64,000 bases of DNA from Pseudomonas synxantha (GTDB lineage Bacteria > Pseudomonadota > Gammaproteobacteria > Pseudomonadales > Pseudomonadaceae): contig NZ_LT629786.1 of NCBI RefSeq assembly GCF_900105675.1, forward strand, positions 186,001 to 250,000, given 5' to 3'. The notes beneath the pieces were generated by a model, which saw nothing but the letters and a program-made list of their open reading frames with translations, did not search any database and was not told the DNA's origin. How positions within the stretch are numbered: the first letter of the stretch is position 1; each line of letters opens with the position of its first letter. The translations under genes and the position numbers were made by a program. Below, piece after piece: positions 19,599 through 28,931 of the stretch.

Positions 19599-21497
19599 AT
19601 GTCGCACGTATCTGATTTGATCAGCGAGGACATCCTCGCCTACCTGGCCCAGCACGAGCGCAAGGAAATGTTGCGCTTCCTGACCTGCGGTAACGTCGAT
19701 GACGGCAAGAGCACCCTGATCGGGCGCCTGCTGCACGACTCCAAGATGATCTACGAAGATCACCTGGAAGCCATCACCCGCGATTCGAAGAAATCCGGCA
19801 CCACGGGCGACGATATCGACCTGGCCTTGCTGGTCGACGGCCTGCAGGCCGAGCGTGAGCAGGGCATCACCATCGATGTCGCCTACCGCTATTTCTCCAC
19901 CGCCAAGCGCAAATTCATCATCGCCGACACCCCCGGCCATGAGCAGTACACTCGCAACATGGCCACTGGCGCGTCTACCTGCGACCTGGCGATCATCCTG
20001 ATCGACGCCCGTTACGGCGTGCAGACCCAGACCCGTCGCCACAGCTTCATCGCCTCGTTGCTGGGGATCAAACACATCGTGGTGGCCGTCAACAAGATGG
20101 ACATCAATGGCTTTGATCAAAGCGTCTTCGAGTCGATCAAGGCCGATTACCTGAAGTTCGCCGAAGGTATTGCGTTCAAGCCGAGCACCTTGGCCTTTGT
20201 ACCGATGTCGGCGCTCAAGGGCGACAACGTGGTGAACAAGAGCGAGCGTTCGCCCTGGTACACCGGCCAGTCGCTGATGGAGATCCTCGAGACCGTCGAG
20301 ATCGCCAATGACCGCAACTACACCGACCTGCGTTTCCCGGTGCAGTACGTCAACCGCCCGAACCTGAATTTCCGTGGTTTCGCCGGCACCCTGGCCAGCG
20401 GCATCGTGCACAAGGGCGACGAAGTGGTGGTGCTGCCGTCGGGCAAGAGCAGCCGGGTCAAATCCATCGTTACCTTCGAAGGTGAGCTGGAAAACGCCGG
20501 CCCAGGCCAGGCCGTGACCTTGACCATGGAAGACGAGATCGACATCTCCCGTGGCGATCTGCTGGTGCATGCCGATAACGTGCCGCAAGTGACCGACGCT
20601 TTCGACGCCATGCTGGTGTGGATGGCCGAAGAGCCGATGCTGCCGGGCAAGAAATACGATATCAAGCGCGCCACCAGCTACGTGCCGGGCTCCATCACCA
20701 GCATCGTGCACCGCGTGGATGTGAACACCCTGGCCGAAGGCCCGGCGAGTTCGCTGCAGCTCAACGAAATCGGCCGGGTCAAGGTCAGCCTCGACGCCGC
20801 CATCGCGTTGGATGGCTATGACAGCAATCGCACCACCGGCGCCTTTATCGTCATCGACCGTTTGACCAACGGCACCGTGGCTGCGGGTATGATCATCGCG
20901 CCGCCGGTCAATCATGGCGGTTCTGCGCAGCACGGCAGTCTCGCGCATGTCGCCACCGAAGAGCGCGCCCTGCGTTTCGGCCAGCAGCCGGCCACGGTGT
21001 TGTTCAGCGGGCTGTCCGGCGCTGGCAAAAGCACCTTGGCCTACGCGGTTGAGCGCAAGCTGTTCGATATGGGGCGTGCGGTGTTTGTACTGGACGGCCA
21101 GAACCTGCGTCACGACCTGAACAAGGGCTTGCCTCAGGACCGTGCCGGGCGTACCGAGAACTGGCGCCGTGCAGCTCACGTAGCACGCCAGTTCAACGAG
21201 GCTGGCTTGCTGACCCTGGCCGCATTCGTCGCGCCGGATGCCGAAGGCCGTGAGCAGGCGAAGGCGCTGATCGGCGCTGACCGTCTGCTGACGGTCTATG
21301 TGCAGGCCTCGCCGCTGGTGTGCGCCGAGCGTGATCCGCAAGGTTTGTACGCGGCGGGTGGGGATAACATCCCGGGTGAGTCTTTCCCGTACGACGTGCC
21401 GTTGAACGCCGACCTGGTGCTCGATACCCAGGCCTTGTCGCTGGAAGACAGTGTCAAGCAAGTGCTGGAGTTGTTGCGCCAGCGCGGCGCGATCTAA
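19599..21497 (+). CDS. cysNC: Fused sulfate adenylyltransferase subunit 1 / APS kinase CysNC
   Basis: The 632-residue fusion joins a CysN GTPase with a CysC APS kinase, so one polypeptide drives both APS and PAPS formation. The N-terminal half shows G-protein motifs [15 protein letters not shown] (G1), DTPGHEQY (G3) and NKMD (G4). The C-terminal kinase begins near residue 455 and has its own P-loop [15 protein letters not shown] near residue 468, followed by [11 protein letters not shown]. The fusion is usual in Pseudomonas. GGGG precedes the start and a strong terminator follows. Confidence 0.97.
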   Translation: MSHVSDLISEDILAYLAQHERKEMLRFLTCGNVDDGKSTLIGRLLHDSKMIYEDHLEAITRDSKKSGTTGDDIDLALLVDGLQAEREQGITIDVAYRYFSTAKRKFIIADTPGHEQYTRNMATGASTCDLAIILIDARYGVQTQTRRHSFIASLLGIKHIVVAVNKMDINGFDQSVFESIKADYLKFAEGIAFKPSTLAFVPMSALKGDNVVNKSERSPWYTGQSLMEILETVEIANDRNYTDLRFPVQYVNRPNLNFRGFAGTLASGIVHKGDEVVVLPSGKSSRVKSIVTFEGELENAGPGQAVTLTMEDEIDISRGDLLVHADNVPQVTDAFDAMLVWMAEEPMLPGKKYDIKRATSYVPGSITSIVHRVDVNTLAEGPASSLQLNEIGRVKVSLDAAIALDGYDSNRTTGAFIVIDRLTNGTVAAGMIIAPPVNHGGSAQHGSLAHVATEERALRFGQQPATVLFSGLSGAGKSTLAYAVERKLFDMGRAVFVLDGQNLRHDLNKGLPQDRAGRTENWRRAAHVARQFNEAGLLTLAAFVAPDAEGREQAKALIGADRLLTVYVQASPLVCAERDPQGLYAAGGDNIPGESFPYDVPLNADLVLDTQALSLEDSVKQVLELLRQRGAI

Positions 21498-21510
21498 GGT
21501 TTGACGCTAC

Positions 21511-21550
21511 AAAAAAGCCCGCCACCGATGACTCGGTGGCGGGCTTTTTT
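21511..21550 (+). terminator. Rho-independent terminator after cysNC
   Basis: A perfect stem (AAAAAAGCCCGCCACCGA with its complement, loop TGAC) ends in a T-run just 14 nt after the cysNC stop. Confidence 0.9.
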
Positions 21551-21578
21551 ACATCTTCAAGATCGAGCGCGGTCAAAT

Positions 21579-21666
21579 GTGGGAGGGGGCTTGCCCCCGA
21601 TAGCGGTGGGTCAGCTACGGCTGCATCAACTGATACTCCCTCATCGGGGGCAAGCCCCCTCCCACA
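21579..21666. repeat. Inverted REP pair (GTGGGAGGGGGCTTGC type)
   Basis: TGTGGGAGGGGGCTTGCCCC and its inverted copy face each other between the convergent cysNC and acyltransferase genes, with CGATAGCGG-like inner arms. Confidence 0.9.
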
Positions 21667-21672
21667 GGTTGA

Positions 21673-22572
21673 TCATCGCTTGCTTGGGAATTCGGTGTGA
21701 AGCTGATCCAGCAACGCATCCTTGGCTTCCCACAGTTGGTTAATCCACCCCTGGAACGCCAACCGATACTCCCCGTCCTGCTCATAATTCTTGCCGATAA
21801 ACTCGGCCGGAATCTGCACCTCTTCAAACCGCACCACCACGTCCTTCACATTCCCGCACAGCAAATCCCAATATCCCGGGCGCCCGGCTGGATAGTGAAT
21901 GGTCACATTCACCAGTGACTTCAACTGCTCCCCCATGGCATCCAGCACAAACGCAATGCCGCCGGCCTTGGGCTTGAGCAAATAGCGAAATGGGGAGTTT
22001 TGCTGCGCGTGCTTGCCCGGCGTAAACCGCGTGCCCTCGGCGAAGTTGAAAATGCCCACCGGGTTGTCGCGAAATTTAGCGCAGGTCTTGCGGGTGGTCG
22101 CCAGGTCCTTGCCTTTCTTTTCCGGGTGCTTCTCCAGGTAAGCCTTGCTGTAGCGCTTCATAAAGGGAAAGCCCAGTGCCCACCACGCCAGGCCAATCAC
22201 CGGCACCCAGATCAATTCCTGCTTGAGGAAGAACTTCAACGGGCGAATACGCCGATTGAGCACGTATTGCAGCACCATGATGTCGACCCAGCTCTGGTGG
22301 TTGCTGGTCACCAGGTAGGAGTGCTGGTAGTCCAAGCCCTCGAGGCCAGCCAGGTGCCAGCGCGTGCGCCGTACCAGGTTCATCCAGCCCTTGTTGTTGG
22401 TCACCCAGGCTTCATGGGTATGGTTCATCAGCCACTCGCTGAAGCGCTTGGCGAAGGGCAGCGCCTTGAACAGTGCGACGATAAACAGGAACGAGCACAG
22501 CAGGATCGTGTTCAGCGCCAGCAGCAGCGAAGCGATTACCCCGCGTACGGCGGCAGGTAGAAAATCCAGCAT
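21673..22572 (-). CDS. PlsC-family acyltransferase (YihG-like)
   Basis: The 299-residue membrane protein has an N-terminal membrane segment (about 10-38), the catalytic motif I as N-H-Q-S-W-V-D (91-97) and the lysophosphatidate-binding FAEGTR (177-182). It probably acylates lysophospholipids at the inner membrane. Size and sequence style resemble E. coli YihG rather than PlsC itself. The ATG directly abuts the TAA of pta, so translation is likely coupled. The acyl acceptor is not known from sequence. Confidence 0.88.
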   Translation of the reverse strand: MLDFLPAAVRGVIASLLLALNTILLCSFLFIVALFKALPFAKRFSEWLMNHTHEAWVTNNKGWMNLVRRTRWHLAGLEGLDYQHSYLVTSNHQSWVDIMVLQYVLNRRIRPLKFFLKQELIWVPVIGLAWWALGFPFMKRYSKAYLEKHPEKKGKDLATTRKTCAKFRDNPVGIFNFAEGTRFTPGKHAQQNSPFRYLLKPKAGGIAFVLDAMGEQLKSLVNVTIHYPAGRPGYWDLLCGNVKDVVVRFEEVQIPAEFIGKNYEQDGEYRLAFQGWINQLWEAKDALLDQLHTEFPSKR

Positions 22573-24672
22573 TTAGATATCCATAGGTCGGTTGGCGGCT
22601 TGGATCGCCGTCAGGGCGATGGTGTACACGATGTCGTCTACCTGGGCGCCACGCGGCAGGTCGTTGACCGGTTTGCGCAGGCCCTGGAGCATCGGCCCCA
22701 GGCTTACGCAATCGGCGCTGCGTTGTACGGCTTTGTAGGTGGTGTTGCCGGTGTTCAGGTCTGGGAACACGAACACCGTGGCCTTGCCCGCAACCTGGCT
22801 GTTGGGGGCCAGTTGCCGGGCGACGTTTTCGTTGGCGGCGGCGTCGTATTGCAACGGGCCATCGATCAGCAGCGAACTTTGCTGCTCGTGGGCGAGCAGG
22901 GTGGCTTCACGGACTTTTTCCACTTCTTCGCCACTGGCCGAATCACCACTGGAATAGCTGATCATTGCCACCCGTGGCGTGATGCCGAACGCGGCGGCGG
23001 AATCGGCGCTTTGCAGGGCGATTTCCGCCAGTTCCGCGGCGCTTGGGTGTGGGTTCATCACACAGTCGCCGTACACCAGCACCTGCTCGGGGAACAGCAT
23101 GAAGAACACCGACGATACCAGGGTGCATCCTGGCGCGGTCTTGATCAGCTGCAGGGCAGGGCGAATGGTATTGGCGGTGGAGTGAACAACCCCGGAGACC
23201 AGGCCGTCCACTTCGTCCAGGGCGAGCATCATGGTGGCGATCACCACGGTATCTTCCAGCTGTTGCTCGGCCATGGGCGCGTTGAGGCTCTTGGTCTTGC
23301 GCAACGCGACCATTGGCTCGACGTAGCGTTGGCGTATCAGGTCCGGGTCGAGAATCTCCAGGCCCTCGGGCAGTTCGATGCCCTGGGCGCGGGCGACCGC
23401 CTCCACATCCTCCGGCTTGGCCAGCAGCACGCAACGGGCAATGCCTCGGGCCTGACAGATGGCGGCGGCTTGCACGGTCAGCGGCTCGCTGCCTTCGGGC
23501 AACACGATGCGCTTGTTGGCGGCCTGGGCGCGTTGGATCAACTGGTAGCGGAACACGGCCGGCGACAGGCGCATCTCCCGTGGCGTACCGCAACGCTGGT
23601 GCAGCCAGCGCGCATCGAGATGGCTGGCGACGAAGTCAGTGATGATCTCCGCACGCTCGCGGTCATCAATGGGAATTTCCTTGTTGAGGCTATTGAGCTG
23701 GTTGGCGGTGTCATATGAGCCCGTGCTCACCGACAGCACCGGCAATCCGGCCTGGAAGGCGCCGCGGCACAGGTCCATGATGCGCGGGTCGGGCAGGGTG
23801 TCGCTGGTCAGCAGCAGGCCGGCCAGCGGCACGCCGTTGATCGCGGCCAGGCTGACGGCGAGGATGATGTCGTCGCGATCTCCTGGGGTTACCACCAGCA
23901 CGCCGGGCTTGAGCAACTCCACGGTGTTGCGCATGGTGCGCGCGCAGATGATGATCTTGGTCATGCGCCGGCTTTCGTAGTCGCCGGCGTTGAGGATCTG
24001 CGCGCCCATCAGGTCGGCCACGTCACGGGTGCGCGGAGCGTTGAGCTCGGGCTGGTAGGGGATACAGCCGAGCAGGCGAAAGTCACCACTGCGCAACAGC
24101 GGCGAATGCTCTTTCAGGCGCGCCGAGAAAGCCTCCATGCTTTCGTCGGTGCGCACCTTGTTGAGGATCACGCCCAGCACTTTCGGGTCTTTCGGGCCGC
24201 CGAACAATTGCGCCTGCAATTCCACCCGGCCAGAAAGTTCGGTGAGCACCTCGTTTTCTGGTGCCGAGACCAGGATTACTTCGGCATCCAGGCTCTTGGC
24301 CAGGTGCAGGTTGACCCGTGCCGCGTAGCTGGCGCTGCGGGTCGGCACCATGCCTTCGACGATCAGCACGTCCTTGCCCACGGCGGCCTGCTGGTAGAGG
24401 GTGATGATTTCTTCGAGCAGCTCATCGAGTTGGCCGTCGCCGAGCATGCGCTCTACGTGGGCAAGGCCCAAAGGTTGGGGCGGTTTGAGCCCGTGGGTGC
24501 GTGCCACCAGTTCAGTGGAGCGTTCCGGGCCGGTATCGCCCGGGTGAGGCTGGGCAATCGGCTTGAAAAAGCCGACCTTAAGGCCGGCCCGCTCCAGGGT
24601 GCGCACCAGCCCAAGGCTGATGGAGGTCAGGCCCACACCAAAATCGGTGGGCGCGATAAAAAAAGTCTGCAT
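22573..24672 (-). CDS. pta: Phosphate acetyltransferase Pta (long form)
   Basis: Pta interconverts acetyl-CoA and acetyl phosphate. At 699 residues it is the long form: an N-terminal BioD-like P-loop region (MQTFFIAPTDFGVGLTSISLG), a central DRTGG domain and a C-terminal PTA_PTB catalytic domain (about 365-695) with RIVLPEGSEPL and AMISYSSGDSASG. The ATG at 24672 is chosen because upstream in-frame codons are not conserved. No ackA is adjacent on this window. It is followed without a gap by the acyltransferase gene. Confidence 0.95.
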   Translation of the reverse strand: MQTFFIAPTDFGVGLTSISLGLVRTLERAGLKVGFFKPIAQPHPGDTGPERSTELVARTHGLKPPQPLGLAHVERMLGDGQLDELLEEIITLYQQAAVGKDVLIVEGMVPTRSASYAARVNLHLAKSLDAEVILVSAPENEVLTELSGRVELQAQLFGGPKDPKVLGVILNKVRTDESMEAFSARLKEHSPLLRSGDFRLLGCIPYQPELNAPRTRDVADLMGAQILNAGDYESRRMTKIIICARTMRNTVELLKPGVLVVTPGDRDDIILAVSLAAINGVPLAGLLLTSDTLPDPRIMDLCRGAFQAGLPVLSVSTGSYDTANQLNSLNKEIPIDDRERAEIITDFVASHLDARWLHQRCGTPREMRLSPAVFRYQLIQRAQAANKRIVLPEGSEPLTVQAAAICQARGIARCVLLAKPEDVEAVARAQGIELPEGLEILDPDLIRQRYVEPMVALRKTKSLNAPMAEQQLEDTVVIATMMLALDEVDGLVSGVVHSTANTIRPALQLIKTAPGCTLVSSVFFMLFPEQVLVYGDCVMNPHPSAAELAEIALQSADSAAAFGITPRVAMISYSSGDSASGEEVEKVREATLLAHEQQSSLLIDGPLQYDAAANENVARQLAPNSQVAGKATVFVFPDLNTGNTTYKAVQRSADCVSLGPMLQGLRKPVNDLPRGAQVDDIVYTIALTAIQAANRPMDI

Positions 24673-24751
24673 GCGGATTCTCTGGAGGTGCATGGCTTGG
24701 GTGGCGCTCTATGTTTGAATGCCTACCGCGGATCAGGCGCCAAGGTTAGCG

Positions 24752-24988
24752 TTATTCTTGCGCTTGCGCACACCAGCCGCACACAAAGGGTTGGCCTATT
24801 TTTTCAAGGCGTTGCGCAGGGTCCAATACCCAGGCGCGCGACTGCCAGGGCGGCTGGTGGCGCAGGTGCTGGGTGTGCCCGCAGGACAGTTCGACGACCC
24901 AATGCCGGTCGTCGTCCTGATGGAAGCCGGTGATGAAGGATGCCGTTGATCGGCCCCGTCCGTCCGGGTTCTGTTCGCTTTCGGGCAA
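24752..24988 (-). CDS. DUF3565 family small zinc-ribbon-like protein
   Basis: The conserved part reads FITGFHQDDDRHWVVELSCG, then HTQHLRHQPPWQSRAWV and ends with FVCGWC, matching DUF3565. The C-G-H and C-x-x-C groups suggest a zinc site. The start is unclear: no ATG lies close to the domain, and a TTG at 24986-24988 gives 78 residues but has poor ribosome-site spacing. Starts further up would run into the slyD leader. It diverges from slyD. The function is unknown. Confidence 0.65.
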   Translation of the reverse strand: MPESEQNPDGRGRSTASFITGFHQDDDRHWVVELSCGHTQHLRHQPPWQSRAWVLDPAQRLEKIGQPFVCGWCAQAQE

Positions 24989-25040
24989 ATCCTTGTTTAG
25001 ACTTGTCCGTTCTTCATTCTTATGCAAAAGGTCTCGCCCC

Positions 25041-25526
25041 ATGACGATCGCCGCTAACAAGGCTGTCTCCATCGACTATACCCTGACCAACGACGCTGGT
25101 GAGGTCATCGACAGCTCAGCCGGCGGCGCGCCGCTGGTCTACCTGCAAGGCGCAGGTAACATCATCCCGGGCCTGGAAAAGGCCCTGGAAGGCAAGAGCG
25201 TCGGTGACGAGCTGACTGTCGCCGTAGAACCTGAAGATGCCTACGGCGAATACTCCGCCGAGCTGGTCAGCACCCTGAGCCGCAGCATGTTCGAAGGCGT
25301 TGACGAGCTGGAAGTGGGCATGCAGTTCCACGCTTCCGCGCCGGACGGCCAAATGCAGATCGTCACCATCCGTGACCTGGACGGCGACGACGTGACCGTC
25401 GACGGTAACCACCCACTGGCAGGCCAGCGCCTGAACTTCCAAGTGAAGATCGTTGCCATTCGCGACGCTTCCCAGGAAGAGGTAGCCCACGGCCACGTCC
25501 ACGGTGAAGGCGGTCATCACCATTGA
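25041..25526 (+). CDS. slyD: FKBP-type peptidyl-prolyl isomerase SlyD
   Basis: SlyD is a cytoplasmic prolyl isomerase and chaperone with metal-binding ability. The 161-residue protein starts MTIAANKAVSIDYTLTNDAG, has the FKBP core (YLQGAGNIIPGLEKALEGK, then PEDAYGE), an inserted flap domain, and a short His-rich tail (HGHVHGEGGHHH) instead of the long E. coli tail. The ATG at 25041 is the conserved start; the frame is open further upstream but without conservation. A terminator follows. Confidence 0.93.
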   Translation: MTIAANKAVSIDYTLTNDAGEVIDSSAGGAPLVYLQGAGNIIPGLEKALEGKSVGDELTVAVEPEDAYGEYSAELVSTLSRSMFEGVDELEVGMQFHASAPDGQMQIVTIRDLDGDDVTVDGNHPLAGQRLNFQVKIVAIRDASQEEVAHGHVHGEGGHHH

Positions 25527-25550
25527 TTGTGGTTTGATCAATAGGTAGCA

Positions 25551-25582
25551 AAAACGCCCCGACTGGTTCGGGGCGTTTTTTT
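25551..25582 (+). terminator. Rho-independent terminator after slyD
   Basis: AAAACGCCCCGA and TCGGGGCGTTTT pair around CTGGT and run into eight Ts, 25 nt after slyD. Confidence 0.9.
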
Positions 25583-25592
25583 TGCGTTTTAA

Positions 25593-25681
25593 TGTGGGAG
25601 GGGGCTTGCTCCCGATAGCGGTGTATCAGTACCAGATATTCAGACTGACACACCGCTATCGGGAGCAAGCCCCCTCCCACA
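25593..25681. repeat. Inverted REP pair (GTGGGAGGGGGCTTGC type)
   Basis: TGTGGGAGGGGGCTTGCTCC with CGATAGCGGTGT inner arms and a well-conserved inverted copy. It lies between the slyD and rpsT terminators. Confidence 0.9.
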
Positions 25682-25711
25682 AAGGGATTTGTGATGAATC
25701 TGTGGGCAAAC

Positions 25712-25746
25712 AAAAATGCCCCGGACCTTTCGGTACGGGGCATTTC
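25712..25746 (-). terminator. Rho-independent terminator after rpsT
   Basis: On the minus strand AAATGCCCCG and CGGGGCATTT pair and end in a T-run, about 45 nt after the rpsT stop. Confidence 0.85.
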
Positions 25747-25788
25747 TTAACTGTTTCGCAACCAGGGCTGCGTGGCAGTTGTTACCAC

Positions 25789-26067
25789 TTAGGCAGCAGC
25801 AGGAACGCTCAGAGCCTTGATGTGGCCATTCAGGCGGCTCTTATGACGAGCGGCCTTGTTCTTGTGGATGATGCCTTTATCGGCCATACGGTCGATAACT
25901 GGCACGGCCAGAACGTAAGCAGCTTGGGCTTTTTCAGCGTCTTTGGTGTCGATGGCTTTAACTACATTCTTGATGTAGGTACGAACCATGGAACGCAGGC
26001 TGGCGTTGTGGCTGCGACGCTTCTCAGCCTGTTTTGCACGTTTTTTGGCGGAAGGTGTGTTGGCCAC
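25789..26067 (-). CDS. rpsT: 30S ribosomal protein S20
   Basis: The 92-residue basic protein reads [18 protein letters not shown], then [11 protein letters not shown] and ends [12 protein letters not shown], typical of S20, which binds 16S rRNA in the 30S body. The start is a GTG with GGAG 9 nt upstream; S20 genes often use weak starts tied to autoregulation. It is monocistronic and divergent from murJ, with about 250 nt of shared upstream region. Confidence 0.97.
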   Translation of the reverse strand: MANTPSAKKRAKQAEKRRSHNASLRSMVRTYIKNVVKAIDTKDAEKAQAAYVLAVPVIDRMADKGIIHKNKAARHKSRLNGHIKALSVPAAA

Positions 26068-26320
26068 CGTCGAGCTCCTCGAAAGACTTTTTAGGAAATA
26101 GCAAACAAAATAGGCCGCGAATCATGCCGATGACTTGATGGGTTGTCAAGGGCGGCTGATGCGAACTGCTGAGTGGTCGATCTGAAGAGGCGGGTGATTT
26201 ATTTCCGGCGCTTGACCTGTAAACTCGCGAGCTTTGGCTCTGTGCTGTTGCAGGCGCGCAGTATCGCATAAGTGGGCGCTTTGTTCGCCTGCTCTTTATC
26301 TATAGGCGCAAACTCTTTCA

Positions 26321-27859
26321 ATGAATCTGCTCAAATCGTTGGCTGCCGTCAGCTCTATCACGATGATCTCCCGGGTTTTGGGGTTTGTGCGTGACACCCT
26401 GCTGGCGCGCATCTTTGGCGCCAGCATGGCCACGGATGCCTTCTTTATTGCCTTTAAACTCCCCAACCTGTTGCGGCGGATCTTCGCCGAGGGCGCGTTT
26501 TCCCAGGCCTTCGTGCCGATCCTGGCCGAATACAAGACCCAGCAGGGCGAGGAGGCGACCCGTACCTTTATCGCCTACGTCTCGGGCCTGCTGACCCTGG
26601 TGCTGATGCTGGTGACCCTGATCGGCATGCTCGCCGCACCCTGGGTGATCTGGGCCACAGCCCCGGGATTTGCCAATACTCCGGAAAAATTCGCACTGAC
26701 CACTGATCTGCTGCGAGTGACCTTTCCTTATATATTGCTGATTTCCCTGTCGTCCCTGGCCGGGGCGATCCTCAATACGTGGAACCGTTTCTCGGTGCCT
26801 GCTTTCGTTCCGACTCTGCTTAACGTCAGCATGATTATTTTTGCGCTGTTCCTCACGCCGTATTTCGATCCGCCGGTCATGGCCCTGGGCTGGGCGGTCC
26901 TGGCCGGAGGCCTGGCGCAGCTGCTGTACCAGCTGCCGCACTTGAAGAAAATCGGCATGCTCGTGCTGCCGCGCCTGAATCTCAAGGACACCGGTGTCTG
27001 GCGCGTGATGCGCAATATGCTGCCGGCGATCCTCGGGGTGTCGGTGAGCCAGATTTCGCTGATCATCAACACCGCGTTTGCCTCGCTGCTGGTCTCGGGC
27101 TCGGTGTCGTGGATGTACTACGCCGATCGCCTGATGGAGTTGCCGTCCGGCGTGCTTGGCGTGGCGTTGGGCACGATCCTGCTGCCGACCCTGGCGCGCA
27201 CCTACGCCAGCAAGGACCGCCAGGAGTATTCGCGAATCCTCGATTGGGGCCTGCGCCTGTGCTTCCTGCTGGTATTGCCATGCGCCCTGGCCCTGGGGAT
27301 CCTCGCCGAACCGCTCACGGTCTCGCTGTTTCAATACGGAGAATTCGATGCGCATGACGCCTTGATGACCCAGCACGCGCTGGTTGCCTACTCCGTCGGC
27401 CTGCTCGGCATTATTGTGATCAAGGTGCTCGCGCCTGGTTTTTACGCGCAGCAAAACATCCGCACCCCGGTGAAAATCGCAATTTTCACGCTGATCGTCA
27501 CGCAACTGCTCAACCTGATATTTATCGGGCCTTTGGCCCATGCAGGGCTGGCGTTGGCGATCAGTGCCGGCGCCTGCATCAATGCCGGCCTGCTGTTTTA
27601 CCAACTGCGCAAACAGCAGATGTACCAGCCACTGCCGGGTTGGGGAGTGTTCTCCCTCAAGCTGCTGGTGGCAGTCGCCGCGATGTCCGCCGTGCTCGTT
27701 GGCCTGATGCACGTAATGCCGGCCTGGGGCCATGGCGATATGCTGGAGCGCTTCATGCGCCTGGGTGTATTGGTGGTCGCGGGCGCGGCGGTGTACTTCG
27801 GCATGTTGCTGTTGCAGGGTTTCCGCCTGCGGCATTTCAATCGCAAGTCGCTGGGATAG
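26321..27859 (+). CDS. murJ: Lipid II flippase MurJ
   Basis: MurJ flips lipid II across the inner membrane for peptidoglycan synthesis. The 512-residue polytopic protein (about 14 membrane segments) shows the family N-terminus [20 protein letters not shown] followed by [34 protein letters not shown], and the mid-protein [20 protein letters not shown]. The gene leads the usual run murJ-ribF-ileS-lspA-fkpB-ispH. Confidence 0.96.
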   Translation: MNLLKSLAAVSSITMISRVLGFVRDTLLARIFGASMATDAFFIAFKLPNLLRRIFAEGAFSQAFVPILAEYKTQQGEEATRTFIAYVSGLLTLVLMLVTLIGMLAAPWVIWATAPGFANTPEKFALTTDLLRVTFPYILLISLSSLAGAILNTWNRFSVPAFVPTLLNVSMIIFALFLTPYFDPPVMALGWAVLAGGLAQLLYQLPHLKKIGMLVLPRLNLKDTGVWRVMRNMLPAILGVSVSQISLIINTAFASLLVSGSVSWMYYADRLMELPSGVLGVALGTILLPTLARTYASKDRQEYSRILDWGLRLCFLLVLPCALALGILAEPLTVSLFQYGEFDAHDALMTQHALVAYSVGLLGIIVIKVLAPGFYAQQNIRTPVKIAIFTLIVTQLLNLIFIGPLAHAGLALAISAGACINAGLLFYQLRKQQMYQPLPGWGVFSLKLLVAVAAMSAVLVGLMHVMPAWGHGDMLERFMRLGVLVVAGAAVYFGMLLLQGFRLRHFNRKSLG

Positions 27860-27978
27860 AGAGTTTGCCGCGATAAAACGGGTGTTTTATCGAATCGACC
27901 CATTTGGCCTGCGCTGTTGCCTGTCGTCCGGGGCTGGGTGTGGTTATAATCGACCACTTTATGAGCAAGAAGCGCGTT

Positions 27979-28917
27979 ATGCAGCTGGTTCGAGGTCTTC
28001 ACAACCTGCGCCCCGAGCATCGGGGCTGCGTCGCCACTATTGGCAACTTTGACGGTGTACACCGTGGCCACCAGGCTATCCTGGCCCGGCTACGCGAGCG
28101 TGCGGTCGAGTTGGGCGTGCCCAGCTGCGTGGTGATTTTCGAGCCACAACCGCGGGAGTTCTTTACCCCGGAAACGGCGCCGGCCCGTCTGGCACGCCTG
28201 CGCGACAAGCTGCAACTGCTGGCCGAAGAGGGTGTGGACCGCGTCCTTTGCCTGGCTTTCAACCAGCGCTTGCGTAGCCTCAGCGCCACCGAGTTCGTTG
28301 ATCGTATCCTGGTGGAGGGCCTGGGGGTGCAACACCTGGAAGTCGGCGACGACTTCCGTTTCGGATGTGACCGGGTCGGGGATTTCGATTTCCTGCAACA
28401 TGCCGGCGCCAGCCAGGGGTTTACCGTCGAAGCCGCGCAAACCGTCGAACTGGACGGTCTGCGCGTGAGCAGCACCCAGGTGCGTAACGCCCTGGCTGCT
28501 GCCGACTTCGGCTTGGCCGAGCGGTTGCTCGGTCGCCCGTTCCGCATTGCCGGACGGGTATTGCACGGTCAGAAGCTGGCGCGCCAATTGGGCACGCCAA
28601 CTGCCAACGTGCAACTCAAGCGCCGTCGTGTACCGTTGACCGGGGTTTACCTAGTGAGCGTCGATATCGACGGCCAATCGTGGCCGGGAGTCGCCAATAT
28701 AGGCGTCAGGCCCACGGTTGCAGGTGATGGCAAGGCCCACCTGGAAGTTCACCTTTTGGATTTTGCCGGTGATTTATACGACCGGCGTTTGACGGTGGTT
28801 TTCCACCAGAAGCTGCGTGAAGAGCAGCGTTTCGCCTCCCTGGAGGCGTTGAAAACGGCGATCAATGCGGATGTCGCCGCCGCCCGTGCACTAGCCGCAC
28901 CTAGCGCCCATCGCTAA
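27979..28917 (+). CDS. ribF: Bifunctional riboflavin kinase/FAD synthetase RibF
   Basis: RibF phosphorylates riboflavin and adenylates FMN. The 312-residue protein begins MQLVRGLHNL and has the nucleotidyltransferase motif TIGNFDGVHRGHQAIL near residue 21. The kinase domain runs from about residue 185 (GRVLHGQKLARQLGTPTANV). I use the ATG at 27979; an ATG six codons upstream (27961) is in frame and possible. It precedes ileS by 14 nt. Confidence 0.95.
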   Translation: MQLVRGLHNLRPEHRGCVATIGNFDGVHRGHQAILARLRERAVELGVPSCVVIFEPQPREFFTPETAPARLARLRDKLQLLAEEGVDRVLCLAFNQRLRSLSATEFVDRILVEGLGVQHLEVGDDFRFGCDRVGDFDFLQHAGASQGFTVEAAQTVELDGLRVSSTQVRNALAAADFGLAERLLGRPFRIAGRVLHGQKLARQLGTPTANVQLKRRRVPLTGVYLVSVDIDGQSWPGVANIGVRPTVAGDGKAHLEVHLLDFAGDLYDRRLTVVFHQKLREEQRFASLEALKTAINADVAAARALAAPSAHR

Positions 28918-28931
28918 CCGAAGAGCCTTAA

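Noticed and set aside
18573..21461. A 962-codon open frame antisense to cysD and cysNC
   Set aside because: High GC creates long antisense frames here. The plus strand carries two clear enzymes with motifs, and the antisense product has no family features.
26318..27835. A 505-codon open frame antisense to murJ
   Set aside because: murJ is clear on the plus strand, and the antisense product is low-complexity Gln/Arg/His.
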